NCBI RefSeq assembly: GCF_000245755.1 | Contig: NZ_JH601088.1 | Location: 610,198 to 651,198 of the forward strand | Reading direction: 5' to 3' | DNA: 41,001 bases | Source: Helcococcus kunzii ATCC 51366 | GTDB taxonomy: Bacteria; Bacillota; Clostridia; Tissierellales; Peptoniphilaceae | Shown: positions 7,761 to 16,431 of the stretch, piece after piece | Layout of the letters: every line of letters starts with the position of its first letter | How positions within the stretch are numbered: the stretch's first letter is position 1 | Translations under genes and position numbers: made by a program | The notes under the pieces: model-generated | Databases searched by the model: none | What the model was told of the DNA's origin: nothing | The model's input: only the letters and a program-made list of their open reading frames with translations

Positions 7761-8597
7761 ATGACTAATAGATTAGAATTGGTTGAGATATATAAGTCTT
7801 ATGGTAAAAACGTTGCGCTCGATAGATTGAGTATGGATTTTGAAGATGGAATTTATGGGCTTTTAGGACATAATGGAGCCGGCAAGACTACTTTATTAAA
7901 TATAATTTCGGGAATAATCGATTATGAAGGTAGAGTTTTATTTAATGGTGAGGATATTAAAACACTTAAAGAAGAATTTAAGGATGTGCTTGGTTACGTT
8001 CCTCAGCAACAAAATCTGGATCTACCTTTAAGCTTAGAGCATTTTCTTTACTATATATCAGGGCTCAAGGGAGTAGACGAAAAAGGTTTAGTGGAAAATA
8101 TCTTAAAAGACTTAGATTTATATGAGCATAGAAAAAAGAGTTTATTTCAAATATCTGGAGGGATGAAACAAAGACTATTAATAGCGCAGGCTCTTTTAAA
8201 TAATCCTAAAATTTTACTTTTGGATGAACCTACAGCAGGTCTTGATCCTGTTCAAAGAAGAAATTTAAGGGATATACTTGCTAAAATATCAAAAGACAAA
8301 ATAGTCTTTATAGCGACACATGTGATAAGTGATATTGAGCTTATAGCGGATGAGATAATTTTTATGAAAAATGGGTTTGTTGTAAATAGGGATAAACAGG
8401 ATAATCTTCTTTCCAAAATAAAAGTTTATGAAAGTTTTGAAGATATTGAAATGTTAAAAAAGGACGATGATAGTATTAAGCAGGTTAATATTATGAGAGT
8501 CGGTCCAGATTATAAAACCAGATTTATCTCAAAAAAAGATTATCCAAATAGAGTTAGTCCAAATATGGATGATGTATATTTAGAATGGTTGGGCTGA
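7761..8597 (+). CDS. ABC transporter ATP-binding protein
   Basis: 278 residues with a full nucleotide-binding domain: Walker A GHNGAGKTT at about residues 36-44, Q-loop VPQQQN near 84, signature ISGGMKQRL near 131, Walker B ILLLDEP followed by TAGLDP, and the H-loop IATHV. A C-terminal extension of about 60 residues ends with DDVYLEWLG, typical of ATPases paired with ABC-2 permeases (bacitracin, lantibiotic or CcmA-like exporters). It starts 1 bp after the second lipoprotein, and the permease starts 1 bp after its stop. It drives the adjacent permease. Confidence 0.9.
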   Translation: MTNRLELVEIYKSYGKNVALDRLSMDFEDGIYGLLGHNGAGKTTLLNIISGIIDYEGRVLFNGEDIKTLKEEFKDVLGYVPQQQNLDLPLSLEHFLYYISGLKGVDEKGLVENILKDLDLYEHRKKSLFQISGGMKQRLLIAQALLNNPKILLLDEPTAGLDPVQRRNLRDILAKISKDKIVFIATHVISDIELIADEIIFMKNGFVVNRDKQDNLLSKIKVYESFEDIEMLKKDDDSIKQVNIMRVGPDYKTRFISKKDYPNRVSPNMDDVYLEWLG

Positions 8598-8598
8598 T

Positions 8599-10677
8599 AT
8601 GGTTTATAGAGAATTAAAAAAAATAATTAAATATAAATCTATCATCTTTTTTGTGATTTTCTTTCTACTTATTATATCTGTTATGAATTTATTTATAACG
8701 CTTGAACCTAATGTTGTTTCTAGTAAGAAAAGTTTTGATAACTTTAAATCTTTGCCGGTAGAAGATATTGGTAAAGATACAATACCGATGGATTTTCCAT
8801 CTTTAGTTTTATGGGAAGCAGATTCTTTGATAGGAAGAGAAAAGTATATTAAAGATGAGATAAAAAATTTGGATAAAAAAATTAAACTACCTATGCTAGA
8901 TTCAGATGAGAAGAAACTATTGACTCTTGAGAAAAATAGTTTGTCAAACATCATAGGAATGGATATTAAATTTTCTCATACTGCTTATTTTTATAGCTAT
9001 ATAAATAATTTAATCTATTCAGGATTTTTATTTCTATGTCTTTTAATATTCATCTTTTATTATGTATTTTATCAGGATATAGAAAATTCTTTGATTACGC
9101 TATACAAAACCTACAGGATAAACCTAAAGAAACTATATATTTATAAGTTTTTGGCGTTTTTGATTTTCTCGTTCGTAATTTTATTAATGTGGGCGACTAT
9201 TGATTATATTTTTCTTATAATTAGTGGAACTGATAAGAGTCTTTTTATACAAAATATAAAAAACTTTTATTTCGCACCATTAAAGCTTAGATTATATCAA
9301 TATATGTTTTTAAATATAGGATTGATTTATTTAACACTTATATTCCTAATATTTTTATTTAGCTTTCTTTTATTTATATTTAAGAGAGTAGGTTTGGCGA
9401 TTTCTGGACTATTTGCTTTTATACTGCTTGAGTTTAGTATGTATAATAATATTGCATTGGGATCTTCTAAGGAATTTTTTAAATTGTTTAACATTTTTAG
9501 TATCTTTGATAGACCGTTTAAAAGGACACTACCGGTAAAAATGATTACTATAGGTCAGGTTGAATATATAGTAATAATAGGCATATCTATTTTACTAATA
9601 GGTTGTTTAATATTATCATGCATTTTGTATGGTAAAGGGATGTCTTTAAAGACAGAATTAAACGGCATTTTTAAGGGACTTAGAACTAAAAATATATTAA
9701 TAAACGAAATATATAATATTTTTATTGGATCTAAAGGGATGGTAATATTGGTTTTGTTGGCTATTTTCTCATATATTTCGTATGAAGATTTCTATTATGT
9801 AAGAGCGGATAATTATGAAGCTTTAAGCAGAGATAAACGAGAATATTATGGTGAAATAGATGATAAGCTTCTTTCAAAACTTGAAGCTAAATATAATGAA
9901 GCAAAAAAATATAGTCAAAGGGGACATGAACTATTAGAAAAAATGATAAAAACTGATGAAGAAGAAGCAGAATTGAGAGCCTTAGCTCCATTTTTTGGAA
10001 AATATCAAAATCTTAGGATAATACGCGATGAGATTAATTTTGCGAAAGAAAATGGAGCGAGTTATTATGTGGATACTCAATCTACGGATTTCTTACATTC
10101 AGTTAACAGTAAATATAACTTTTATAAAGATACTTTTATTGGACTTGGTTTAATAAGTGTAATGACAGCCCTATATATTTCATCAAACTATAATTCCAAA
10201 ATAGAAAGATTGTATGAAACAATGCTAAGGGTAAAGAGAAGAAATTTATTTAGGCTAATACTGCTTTATGTAGTTTCTTTATCTATATTTGCTATTCTTA
10301 TCGGGACTCATATAGGTAAATTATATAAAGGATTCTTTTATAGGATTTTGGACATATCTATAAATAATATATTTCCCGTATCTTCTACTATGAATTATAG
10401 ATTATTTTTAGCATTAACCTTATTTTCCTATATTTTGTTTATATTCACATTTGTGAATATTAGTTATTATATTTCTTGTAGAAATTCAGTCATTAATTCT
10501 TTTATAATAAGTTTATTTATCAGTATACTTCTCATGTTAGGATTTTTAATCTTACCAGGATATAGTCCTATTTCTATATTAAGATATGAGATTTTTGATA
10601 AGATTTATTTGTATATTATTTATATATTTATTTATATAGGATTGGATATTTGGATATTGAAAAAGATATTTAAGTAA
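8599..10677 (+). CDS. ABC-2 type permease, internally duplicated
   Basis: 692 residues. Each half has one N-terminal membrane helix, a large external segment rich in Lys and Glu (roughly residues 32-125 and 400-500), then a block of about five or six helices. The protein therefore looks like two ABC-2 permease units fused in one chain. The second half begins near NEIYNIFIGSKGMVILVLLA, matching the start VYRELKKIIKYKSIIFFVIF. A fused pair would provide the whole transmembrane pathway without dimerising. With the upstream ATPase and two lipoproteins it may export, or give resistance to, a peptide; the secreted protein encoded at 5120 is the obvious candidate. No exact family is recognised. Confidence 0.8.
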   Translation: MVYRELKKIIKYKSIIFFVIFFLLIISVMNLFITLEPNVVSSKKSFDNFKSLPVEDIGKDTIPMDFPSLVLWEADSLIGREKYIKDEIKNLDKKIKLPMLDSDEKKLLTLEKNSLSNIIGMDIKFSHTAYFYSYINNLIYSGFLFLCLLIFIFYYVFYQDIENSLITLYKTYRINLKKLYIYKFLAFLIFSFVILLMWATIDYIFLIISGTDKSLFIQNIKNFYFAPLKLRLYQYMFLNIGLIYLTLIFLIFLFSFLLFIFKRVGLAISGLFAFILLEFSMYNNIALGSSKEFFKLFNIFSIFDRPFKRTLPVKMITIGQVEYIVIIGISILLIGCLILSCILYGKGMSLKTELNGIFKGLRTKNILINEIYNIFIGSKGMVILVLLAIFSYISYEDFYYVRADNYEALSRDKREYYGEIDDKLLSKLEAKYNEAKKYSQRGHELLEKMIKTDEEEAELRALAPFFGKYQNLRIIRDEINFAKENGASYYVDTQSTDFLHSVNSKYNFYKDTFIGLGLISVMTALYISSNYNSKIERLYETMLRVKRRNLFRLILLYVVSLSIFAILIGTHIGKLYKGFFYRILDISINNIFPVSSTMNYRLFLALTLFSYILFIFTFVNISYYISCRNSVINSFIISLFISILLMLGFLILPGYSPISILRYEIFDKIYLYIIYIFIYIGLDIWILKKIFK

Positions 10678-10681
10678 AAAA

Positions 10682-10720
10682 TTTAACTGAAAAGACTTAA
10701 CTTTAGTCTTTTCAGTTAAA
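10682..10720. terminator. Perfect 16-bp hairpin ending the ABC operon
   Basis: TTTAACTGAAAAGACT (10682-10697) and AGTCTTTTCAGTTAAA (10705-10720) pair perfectly around a 7-nt loop, 5 bp after the permease stop. The plus strand has no T run after the stem; the minus strand does (the A run at 10675-10681). Termination on plus may rely on the stem alone. The remainder to 10870 holds two copies of GTTTTTTTAAATC 46 bp apart (10755 and 10801) and a short minus-strand frame of about 24 codons without a start, possibly a gene relic. Confidence 0.6.
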
Positions 10721-10873
10721 TAGCCTATCTATAATCATCTTCATAACCATCTAAGTTTTTTTAAATCCATGGTATAGCATAACTTGCTTATATCTATCTA
10801 GTTTTTTTAAATCTTTAACTGCTTTTTATGAAATACAATTGTATTACATTATTTTCTATCTGTTAATTTATAT

Positions 10874-10902
10874 TTCAAAATATTCCCAATTAGTGATAAA
10901 AT
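10874..10902 (+). promoter_or_regulatory. Promoter of the trhP1-trhP2-transporter operon
   Basis: TTCAAA (10874-10879), a 17-bp spacer and TAAAAT (10897-10902) preceded by TGA, giving an extended -10 element. The predicted start is about 40 nt before the ATG at 10951. Confidence 0.55.
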
Positions 10903-10950
10903 ATACTATGCGTTCAATTATTGAAACAATAAAGTACATAAGAGGTAATT

Positions 10951-11871
10951 ATGATAAAAATAATAACAACGGTTGAGTCCATTGAACAAGCTGAGCAATT
11001 GCTTGAAGCAGGCGTTGATGAACTTTACTTTGGACAGGATGAGTTTGGTTTAAGGTTGCCAAATTCATTTAATAGAGAAGACCAAGAAAAACTTACAAAG
11101 ATGGCACATGATGCCGGAAAAACAGTATCTATAGCTGTTAATGCAATATTACATAATGAAGATATAGAAAAGCTACCAGAGTATTTAGAATTTCTGAAGA
11201 GTATAAAAGTTGATTCTATAACTGTAGGAGACCCTGGTGCAATACATATAATGAGAAAAAATGACTTGTTTATACCATTTAGATATGATGCACAAGTGAT
11301 GGTGACAAATAGTAGACAAATTAATTTTTGGAAGGAAAGAGGAGCAATCGAGGCGGTAATTGCAAGAGAGCTTCCTAAAGAAGAGTTAGAAAAATTAGCT
11401 AAGAATTCTAAATTGCCAGTTGAAATGCTAGTTTATGGGGCTACATGTATACAACAGTCGAGAAGACCATTACTACAAAATTATTTTAATTATATAAAAA
11501 AATATGACAGTTATGGAAAAGAAAGAGGATTTTTCATTTCCGATCCTAATGATAGCAGCACACATTATTCTGTGTATCAAGATATAAATGGTACACATAC
11601 TTTTGCTAATAATGATATTAATATGTCCCTACATCTTTTAGATTTAGTTAAGATGGGAATTTTTACATGGAAATTTGATGGAATATTTACACCAGGTAAG
11701 AATTTCGTAGAAATAGTTAAGCTGTTTATAAAGGCAAAAAATGAAATATTAAATAGAGAATGGAACAGTGATAAAGCGAAAGTATTAAATGAAAGTGTAA
11801 AAATGCTACATCCTAAAAATAGAGGAATGGATACCGGATTTTATATGATAGATCCAAGTATGATAAGGTAG
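10951..11871 (+). CDS. trhP1: U32-family protein, tRNA 5-hydroxyuridine synthesis subunit TrhP1 (YrrN-like)
   Basis: 306 residues, close to the roughly 309 of Bacillus subtilis YrrN. Family signs: AGVDELYFGQDEFGLRLPN near the N-terminus and VYGATCIQQSRRPLLQNYF in the middle, where the larger partner has its cysteine-rich region. This smaller protein keeps only one of those cysteines, as expected for the YrrN type. YrrN and YrrO are needed for hydroxylating uridine 34 of certain tRNAs to ho5U, so a tRNA-modification role is more likely than proteolysis, despite the old peptidase U32 name. The partner starts 6 bp downstream. AAGAGG precedes the ATG. Confidence 0.8.
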   Translation: MIKIITTVESIEQAEQLLEAGVDELYFGQDEFGLRLPNSFNREDQEKLTKMAHDAGKTVSIAVNAILHNEDIEKLPEYLEFLKSIKVDSITVGDPGAIHIMRKNDLFIPFRYDAQVMVTNSRQINFWKERGAIEAVIARELPKEELEKLAKNSKLPVEMLVYGATCIQQSRRPLLQNYFNYIKKYDSYGKERGFFISDPNDSSTHYSVYQDINGTHTFANNDINMSLHLLDLVKMGIFTWKFDGIFTPGKNFVEIVKLFIKAKNEILNREWNSDKAKVLNESVKMLHPKNRGMDTGFYMIDPSMIR

Positions 11872-11877
11872 GTAAAT

Positions 11878-13143
11878 ATGACTACAAAGAGAACATTAAA
11901 AAAACCAGAGGTATTAGCACCCGCTGGTACATTAGAAAAATTAAAAGTTGCTATTAATTATGGTGCAGATGCTGTATTTATTGGTGGAGAGGCATATGGA
12001 CTTAGATCAAGAGCTGGAAATTTCGGTTTTGATGAAATAAGAGAAGGTGTAAATTTTGCTCATGAAAGAGGGGCGAAAGTATATGTTGCTGCAAATATGG
12101 TAACTCACGAAGGCGATGAAAAAGGTTCAGGTGAATTTTTTAGGACTTTACGTGATTTAGGAGTAGATGCGGTAATTGTTTCAGATATTGCTCTAATTTC
12201 AATTTGTTTAGAAGAAGCTCCAGGTCTTCCTGTGCATTTATCTACACAAGCGTCAGCGGCAAACTATGAAACATTAAATTTCTGGGAATCAGAACGATTG
12301 GAAAGAGTAGTCCTTGCTAGAGAAGTTTCCATGGAAGAAATTGTAGAAATGAAAAAACATGTAAATGTTGAAATCGAAGCATTCATACATGGTGCGATGT
12401 GTATCGCATATTCTGGAAGATGTGTATTGTCAAATCACATGGCAAGAAGAGATGCCAATAGAGGTGGATGTACACAATCTTGTCGATGGAAATATGGATT
12501 GTTTGATATAGACAAAGAAGGAGAAAAAAATAGCATAACTACAGGTGCGGATGATCCTAAAACAGAAGCATATTCAATGAGTTCAGTGGATATGAGCATG
12601 ATACATCACATACCTGATTTGTGTGAAGCTGGTGTTGAAAGCTTAAAAATAGAAGGAAGAATGAAATCCATTCACTATGTTTCAACTGTAGCAAGTGTAT
12701 ATCGTGCTGCGATTGACAGTTATTGCGAAGATCCAGATAATTATGAATTAAAGCAAGAATGGATAGATGAGCTTTGGAAAGTTGCGCAAAGAGAGTTATG
12801 TTCCGGATTTTATTATTTCGTGCCATCTGAAAATGAACAATTATTTGGAAAAAGAAGAAAAGAGTCAGAATGGGACTTTGTGGGAGAAGTGTTGTCTTAT
12901 GATGAAGAAACTAAGATTGCAACAATTCAACAAAGAAACTATTTTAATGTTGGTGACGAATTAGAAATTTATGGACCTGGTATGAAACATTTCAGACAAA
13001 AATTGAAACAACTTTGGAATGAAGATGGTGAGGAAGTAGAGGAAGGTAATCAAGCTATGTTTATTTACAAAATGAAAGTTGAACAAGCTGTAAATTCTCA
13101 TGATTTAATTAGAAGGTATATAGGTGAAAATGAAACAAAATAA
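11878..13143 (+). CDS. trhP2: U32-family tRNA 5-hydroxyuridine synthesis protein TrhP2 (YrrO-like)
   Basis: 421 residues, matching YrrO of Bacillus subtilis (about 422). The start KPEVLAPAGTLEKLKVAINY is the classic U32 N-terminus. Four cysteines in HGAMCIAYSGRC and GGCTQSC are positioned to bind the iron-sulfur cluster expected in TrhP proteins. ESLKIEGRMKS follows, also conserved in the family. It acts with the upstream TrhP1 in prephenate-dependent ho5U34 formation in tRNA. Prephenate comes from chorismate, and a chorismate mutase gene lies about 1.9 kb downstream; that link is only suggestive. Its 3' end overlaps the next gene by 20 bp. Confidence 0.85.
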   Translation: MTTKRTLKKPEVLAPAGTLEKLKVAINYGADAVFIGGEAYGLRSRAGNFGFDEIREGVNFAHERGAKVYVAANMVTHEGDEKGSGEFFRTLRDLGVDAVIVSDIALISICLEEAPGLPVHLSTQASAANYETLNFWESERLERVVLAREVSMEEIVEMKKHVNVEIEAFIHGAMCIAYSGRCVLSNHMARRDANRGGCTQSCRWKYGLFDIDKEGEKNSITTGADDPKTEAYSMSSVDMSMIHHIPDLCEAGVESLKIEGRMKSIHYVSTVASVYRAAIDSYCEDPDNYELKQEWIDELWKVAQRELCSGFYYFVPSENEQLFGKRRKESEWDFVGEVLSYDEETKIATIQQRNYFNVGDELEIYGPGMKHFRQKLKQLWNEDGEEVEEGNQAMFIYKMKVEQAVNSHDLIRRYIGENETK

Positions 13144-14572
13144 AAATAATTCTAAAATAGTTTTTTCAGTTATAGCGTTATTGATTTATCTAATAGCATG
13201 GGGGAATCTACTCTTTAATTGGAATGTGTTTAGCATTCCCTCTGATGCTTTTTCAACTATATGCATTTTTGTTACTTCTATACTTTTATGGATATTTGTC
13301 GCAACAGATTGGCCAAGTTTATTAGCGATATTATCCATTGGAATATTGCCGAAAATAGGATTTAACAGTGCTTTACAGGGTTCTTTTGGAAACACAACAT
13401 TTGTATTTTTGCTTTTTACTTTCATAGTGACTTACGCACTAAATCAAACTATGTTTCTTAAAAGGGTGAGTTATGTGCTTTTAAATTCAAAACTTGCAAA
13501 ATCAAGTGGATATGGGTTTATTGCAAGTTTTCTTTTAGTTGTATTATTTATAAGTAGTATAATGTCACCAACAGTTATATTTATGTTTCTATTCCCATTA
13601 TATGAAGAACTAGTTCATCAGTTTGGATGGAAAAAAGGCGATAAATCTGCAAGTAGATTACTTTTTGCGTTATTTACAACTATTGCAATTGGTACGGCGA
13701 TGACACCGATAAATCACGTGTTTTCTGTAACAGCGATGTCAATTTTCAAGGCAAGCACAAATACTGAAATCACAAATCTACAGTATATGATTTTAGGAAT
13801 ACCATCAGGTTTAATCTTGTTCGGGTTTTTACTCTTATTCATAAGAAAAATCGACTTTTCTAATATTAAAAATGTAAGTTTAGAATCTTTAAAAAATATA
13901 GGGAAAATGGAGAAAAGAGAAAAAATCATAGTAAGTATTTTCTTTACTATGATTGGTTTATGGATAGTGCCAGAAATGTTTATGTCAGTTTTTCCAAATT
14001 TTGCAAAAACAATTAAAGGAATGGGATTAGCATTTCCGCCTTTATTGGTTACTATAATCCTATTGATTATAAAAATAGATGACAAACCTTTATTAAATAT
14101 TTCTGAAGCTATTACAAAAGGAGTTCATTGGCCAAGTTTATTATTGGTCGCAGCAACACTTTTATTAGGCTCAACTATCTCAAACAAAGAAATTGGAGTT
14201 GTTCAAATAATACAAGATAATGTAACACCACTTATAAAGAACTTATCACCAATGATAATTGTATTTATTTTTGCAACAATAGCTGGACTATCAACCAACT
14301 TTACATCAAATTTAGTAACAGTTTCATTTGTTTCGACAATATTGATGACACTAAAACCATTTGGAGTTAATTTGGCTTCAGTCATTTCAATAATTGGATT
14401 TGCATCATCACTTGCAATGATGACAGCTCCATCAATGCCATACGTAGCTGTTTCAATAGGAAGCGAATGGACAAACTCTAAAGACTGTATAAAATTTGGC
14501 GGTATATTTTTAGTGATATCTACGTTAATTTTGACATTTATTACATATCAGATTGGGGTAGTAGTGTTTTAA
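13124..14572 (+). CDS. DASS/SLC13-type sodium:anion (dicarboxylate) symporter
   Basis: 482 residues, almost entirely hydrophobic, with about 11-13 predicted membrane helices in two repeats. Signature-like pieces include MSPTVIFMFLFPLYEELV and TTIAIGTAMTPINHVFSV in the first half and ATIAGLSTNFTSNLVTVSFV in the second, matching the paired re-entrant loops (SNT-type motifs) of divalent-anion symporters. The likely substrate is a dicarboxylate or tricarboxylate moved with sodium; the sequence does not fix it. The start lies within trhP2, giving translational coupling. There is no AGGAGG-like site; GGTATATAGGTGA upstream of the ATG is the best candidate. Confidence 0.8.
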   Translation: MKMKQNKNNSKIVFSVIALLIYLIAWGNLLFNWNVFSIPSDAFSTICIFVTSILLWIFVATDWPSLLAILSIGILPKIGFNSALQGSFGNTTFVFLLFTFIVTYALNQTMFLKRVSYVLLNSKLAKSSGYGFIASFLLVVLFISSIMSPTVIFMFLFPLYEELVHQFGWKKGDKSASRLLFALFTTIAIGTAMTPINHVFSVTAMSIFKASTNTEITNLQYMILGIPSGLILFGFLLLFIRKIDFSNIKNVSLESLKNIGKMEKREKIIVSIFFTMIGLWIVPEMFMSVFPNFAKTIKGMGLAFPPLLVTIILLIIKIDDKPLLNISEAITKGVHWPSLLLVAATLLLGSTISNKEIGVVQIIQDNVTPLIKNLSPMIIVFIFATIAGLSTNFTSNLVTVSFVSTILMTLKPFGVNLASVISIIGFASSLAMMTAPSMPYVAVSIGSEWTNSKDCIKFGGIFLVISTLILTFITYQIGVVVF

Positions 14573-14586
14573 TTTAAATAATTTTT

Positions 14587-14638
14587 AAGAGACTGTTTTG
14601 GATAACGGAAAAGTTATTCTAAAATAGTCTCTTTTATT
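14587..14638 (+). terminator. Intrinsic terminator after the DASS transporter
   Basis: AAGAGACT (14587-14594) pairs with AGTCTCTT (14626-14633), with an inner ATAAC/GTTAT stem, followed by a short T-rich tail. It is 14 bp after the transporter stop. Confidence 0.8.
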
Positions 14639-14697
14639 TGATTATTCAAAATTGTCTAAGGTTAAATTTAAATAAAATTTACATTGAAGTAGATTAA

Positions 14698-14732
14698 ATT
14701 GTATTGACATAATATTGCTTTTACTATACAAT
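14698..14732 (+). promoter_or_regulatory. Promoter with flanking inverted repeat upstream of the RelB-like gene
   Basis: TTGACA (14704-14709), 17 bp, TACAAT (14727-14732): a consensus promoter. ATTGTAT (14698-14704) and ATACAAT (14726-14732) form a perfect inverted pair overlapping both promoter boxes. RelB/DinJ-type antitoxins are DNA-binding repressors of their own promoters, so this is a good candidate operator, though not proven. Confidence 0.65.
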
Positions 14733-14752
14733 AAAAATACAGGAGGTGTATA

Positions 14753-15025
14753 ATGTCAACAACAAATATAAACATAAGAACAGACAAGCACATAAAAGAT
14801 GAAGCTGAAAAAATCTTTTCTGAACTTGGATTAAATATGTCTACAGCAATAAATATGTTTCTTAGAAGTACCATAAGAGAGAATGGTATTCCATTTAACT
14901 TAAGTTTAAATACACCAAATAAAAAAACAGCTCAAGCAATAGAAGAAGGGAAAAAGATTTTAGATGACGATAGTATAGAAAGCTATTCAAACATTGAAGA
15001 TCTGAAAAAAGCCTTGGGTGTATGA
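14753..15025 (+). CDS. RelB/DinJ-family antitoxin
   Basis: 90 residues. The N-terminus NINIRTDKHIKDEAEKIFSE followed by LGLNMSTAINMFLRSTIRENGIPF is the ribbon-helix-helix DNA-binding domain of the RelB/DinJ family. The C-terminal half (ALGV end, with EGKKIL and IEDLKKAL) is the usual toxin-binding tail. A cognate RelE/YafQ-type toxin normally follows within a few bases; here none is found and the next gene encodes a chorismate mutase. It is therefore an orphan antitoxin, or regulates something else. AGGAGGTG lies just before the ATG. It probably represses its own promoter through the inverted repeat there. Confidence 0.85.
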   Translation: MSTTNINIRTDKHIKDEAEKIFSELGLNMSTAINMFLRSTIRENGIPFNLSLNTPNKKTAQAIEEGKKILDDDSIESYSNIEDLKKALGV

Positions 15026-15055
15026 AATATAAAATAAAATTAACATGAGGTAAAT

Positions 15056-15322
15056 ATGCTTGAAAAACAGAGAGAAAAAATAGATGAAATTGATAAAGAA
15101 ATAGTCAGATTATTTGAAGAGAGAATGAAAGTTGTAGTAGAAGTTGCACAGATAAAAAAAGAAAACAACTTGGAAATTTTTGATTCAAGTAGAGAAAATC
15201 TGGTTATTGAAAAAGTACAAAAATATTTAGAAAATGAAAAACTTAAAAAATATTTGGAAGAGTTTTATAAAGATTTAATGAATCTTTCTAAAAAATATCA
15301 GAAAGATATTATTAATAAATAA
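15056..15322 (+). CDS. Chorismate mutase, AroQ class
   Basis: 88 residues, all helical, the size of a free-standing AroQ mutase domain. It converts chorismate to prephenate on the way to Phe and Tyr; prephenate is also the co-substrate for ho5U34 synthesis by the TrhP proteins. The expected pattern is present: R6 in REKIDEIDKEIVRLF, R23 and K35 in ERMKVVVEVAQIKK, and the SSRENLV segment with Arg-Glu corresponding to R51-E52 of the Escherichia coli mutase. It follows the RelB-like gene by 30 bp with GAGG before the ATG, so the two are probably co-transcribed. No other aromatic-pathway gene is nearby. Confidence 0.8.
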   Translation: MLEKQREKIDEIDKEIVRLFEERMKVVVEVAQIKKENNLEIFDSSRENLVIEKVQKYLENEKLKKYLEEFYKDLMNLSKKYQKDIINK

Positions 15323-15329
15323 ATTAATA

Positions 15330-15371
15330 AAGGGCAACTGTAATTATAAGTTTTAATGCAGTTGCCCTTTT
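15330..15371. terminator. Bidirectional terminator
   Basis: AAGGGCAACTG (15330-15340) pairs with CAGTTGCCCTT (15359-15369) around an 18-nt loop, with T tract on plus and A-rich sequence before the stem serving the minus strand. It separates the convergent chorismate mutase and HAD phosphatase genes. Confidence 0.85.
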
Positions 15372-15385
15372 CTGTCTTTATTTAT

Positions 15386-16249
15386 TTAGTTATTTAACAC
15401 ATTTTCTTCTAAAAATACTGCTACGCCATCTTCTACATTTTTTAATGTAATATAGTCAGCAACTTCTTTTACCACTGTTTGTCCATTTCCCATGGCTACG
15501 CCCGTACCAGCATCTCTAATCATTTCAAAGTCATTTTGAGAATCACCAAATGCCACTATTTCACTTAGCTTTATACCGTAATGATCAGCTAATTTTTTCA
15601 TGCTTGTACCTTTAGTAACACCTACAGGCATTGCTTCAACTGAATTGTCACTTGTAAAAGTTAGATGGATTCTATCGCTAAATTTTTTATGAATCTCAGG
15701 AAAGACTTTTAAAAGTTCGTCTGTTTCACCACCAAATTGTATACTATATGGCTCAAAGTCAATTTTATCGCTTAATGTATCTTCAATATGATATTTAATT
15801 TTTGGAAATACAAAAAGTTCTTTATTTTCGTTATTTAAAATTTTTTCATAAGCAGGTCTTTCAGAAAAGAACATTTTAAGTTCGTTTTGTCTATCAACAG
15901 TAGAATATATGTATTCATCCTTCATGATAGAAATACTAAAATGATATTCTTCCATAAATTTTAAAAATTCTCTTGTAGTATCTATATCAATAGTATTTTC
16001 TGAAATTATTTCACCAGTATCACAAAGAGTTACTTTGGTACCATTAAAATTTGAAATAGCTCCACCGTACTTATTAAGTTTTAATGTTCTTAAATGATCA
16101 AATACCATAAAGTCAGGTCTACCAGTTGCTATTACAACTTTTATCCCCTTTTCTTGACATGCGATGAAGGCATTTCTTGTTCTTTCACTAATTCTATTTT
16201 CGTTATCAATTAGTGTACCATCTACATCAGTAAATATTAATTTATACAT
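15386..16249 (-). CDS. Cof-type HAD-IIB family phosphatase
   Basis: 287 residues. Motif I is DVDGTL near residue 8, with the nucleophile Asp and the acid/base Asp two residues later. Motif II is the ATGRP region, Lys follows in VTKGTS (about 215), and motif IV is GDSQNDFEM. A large cap domain lies between motifs II and III, as in subclass IIB. The family hydrolyses sugar phosphates, flavin phosphates or other small phosphomonoesters in the cytoplasm; the exact substrate cannot be read from sequence. The ribosome site on the minus strand is AGAGGAG before the ATG. It is monocistronic, with a possible TATACT -10 element at 16293-16298. Confidence 0.85.
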   Translation of the reverse strand: MYKLIFTDVDGTLIDNENRISERTRNAFIACQEKGIKVVIATGRPDFMVFDHLRTLKLNKYGGAISNFNGTKVTLCDTGEIISENTIDIDTTREFLKFMEEYHFSISIMKDEYIYSTVDRQNELKMFFSERPAYEKILNNENKELFVFPKIKYHIEDTLSDKIDFEPYSIQFGGETDELLKVFPEIHKKFSDRIHLTFTSDNSVEAMPVGVTKGTSMKKLADHYGIKLSEIVAFGDSQNDFEMIRDAGTGVAMGNGQTVVKEVADYITLKNVEDGVAVFLEENVLNN

Positions 16250-16336
16250 AATTCTCCTCTAATTTTCTACAATTTGAAATAAATATATCTTTAGTATATA
16301 TGATATTTTTTAATGAATAAAGTATTTAACATAAAT

Positions 16337-16416
16337 TTAACCTAAGAGTTAGATTTTTAATGGTTAATAAATTATAAATAGGGAATAATAATTATAGTTG
16401 TTAAATGTTATTAACC
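16337..16416. promoter_or_regulatory. Inverted TTAACC/GGTTAA motifs upstream of the beta-helix gene
   Basis: GGTTAATAA (16362-16370) and TTATTAACC (16408-16416) are a perfect 9-bp inverted pair 15 bp before the ATG. A further TTAACC lies at 16337-16342. They could form an operator or a leader hairpin. The function is unknown. Confidence 0.4.
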
Positions 16417-16431
16417 AAAAAAGAGTAAAAT

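Noticed and set aside
8604..8954. Minus-strand frame opposite the permease
   Set aside because: It is a shadow of the permease coding sequence with no start signals.
10740..10830. Minus-strand gene after the ABC operon
   Set aside because: Only about 24 in-frame codons without start or ribosome site; at most a relic.
14587..14732. RelE/YafQ toxin gene near the RelB-like gene
   Set aside because: Both sides were checked; the neighbours are a DASS transporter and a chorismate mutase, with no short toxin frame.
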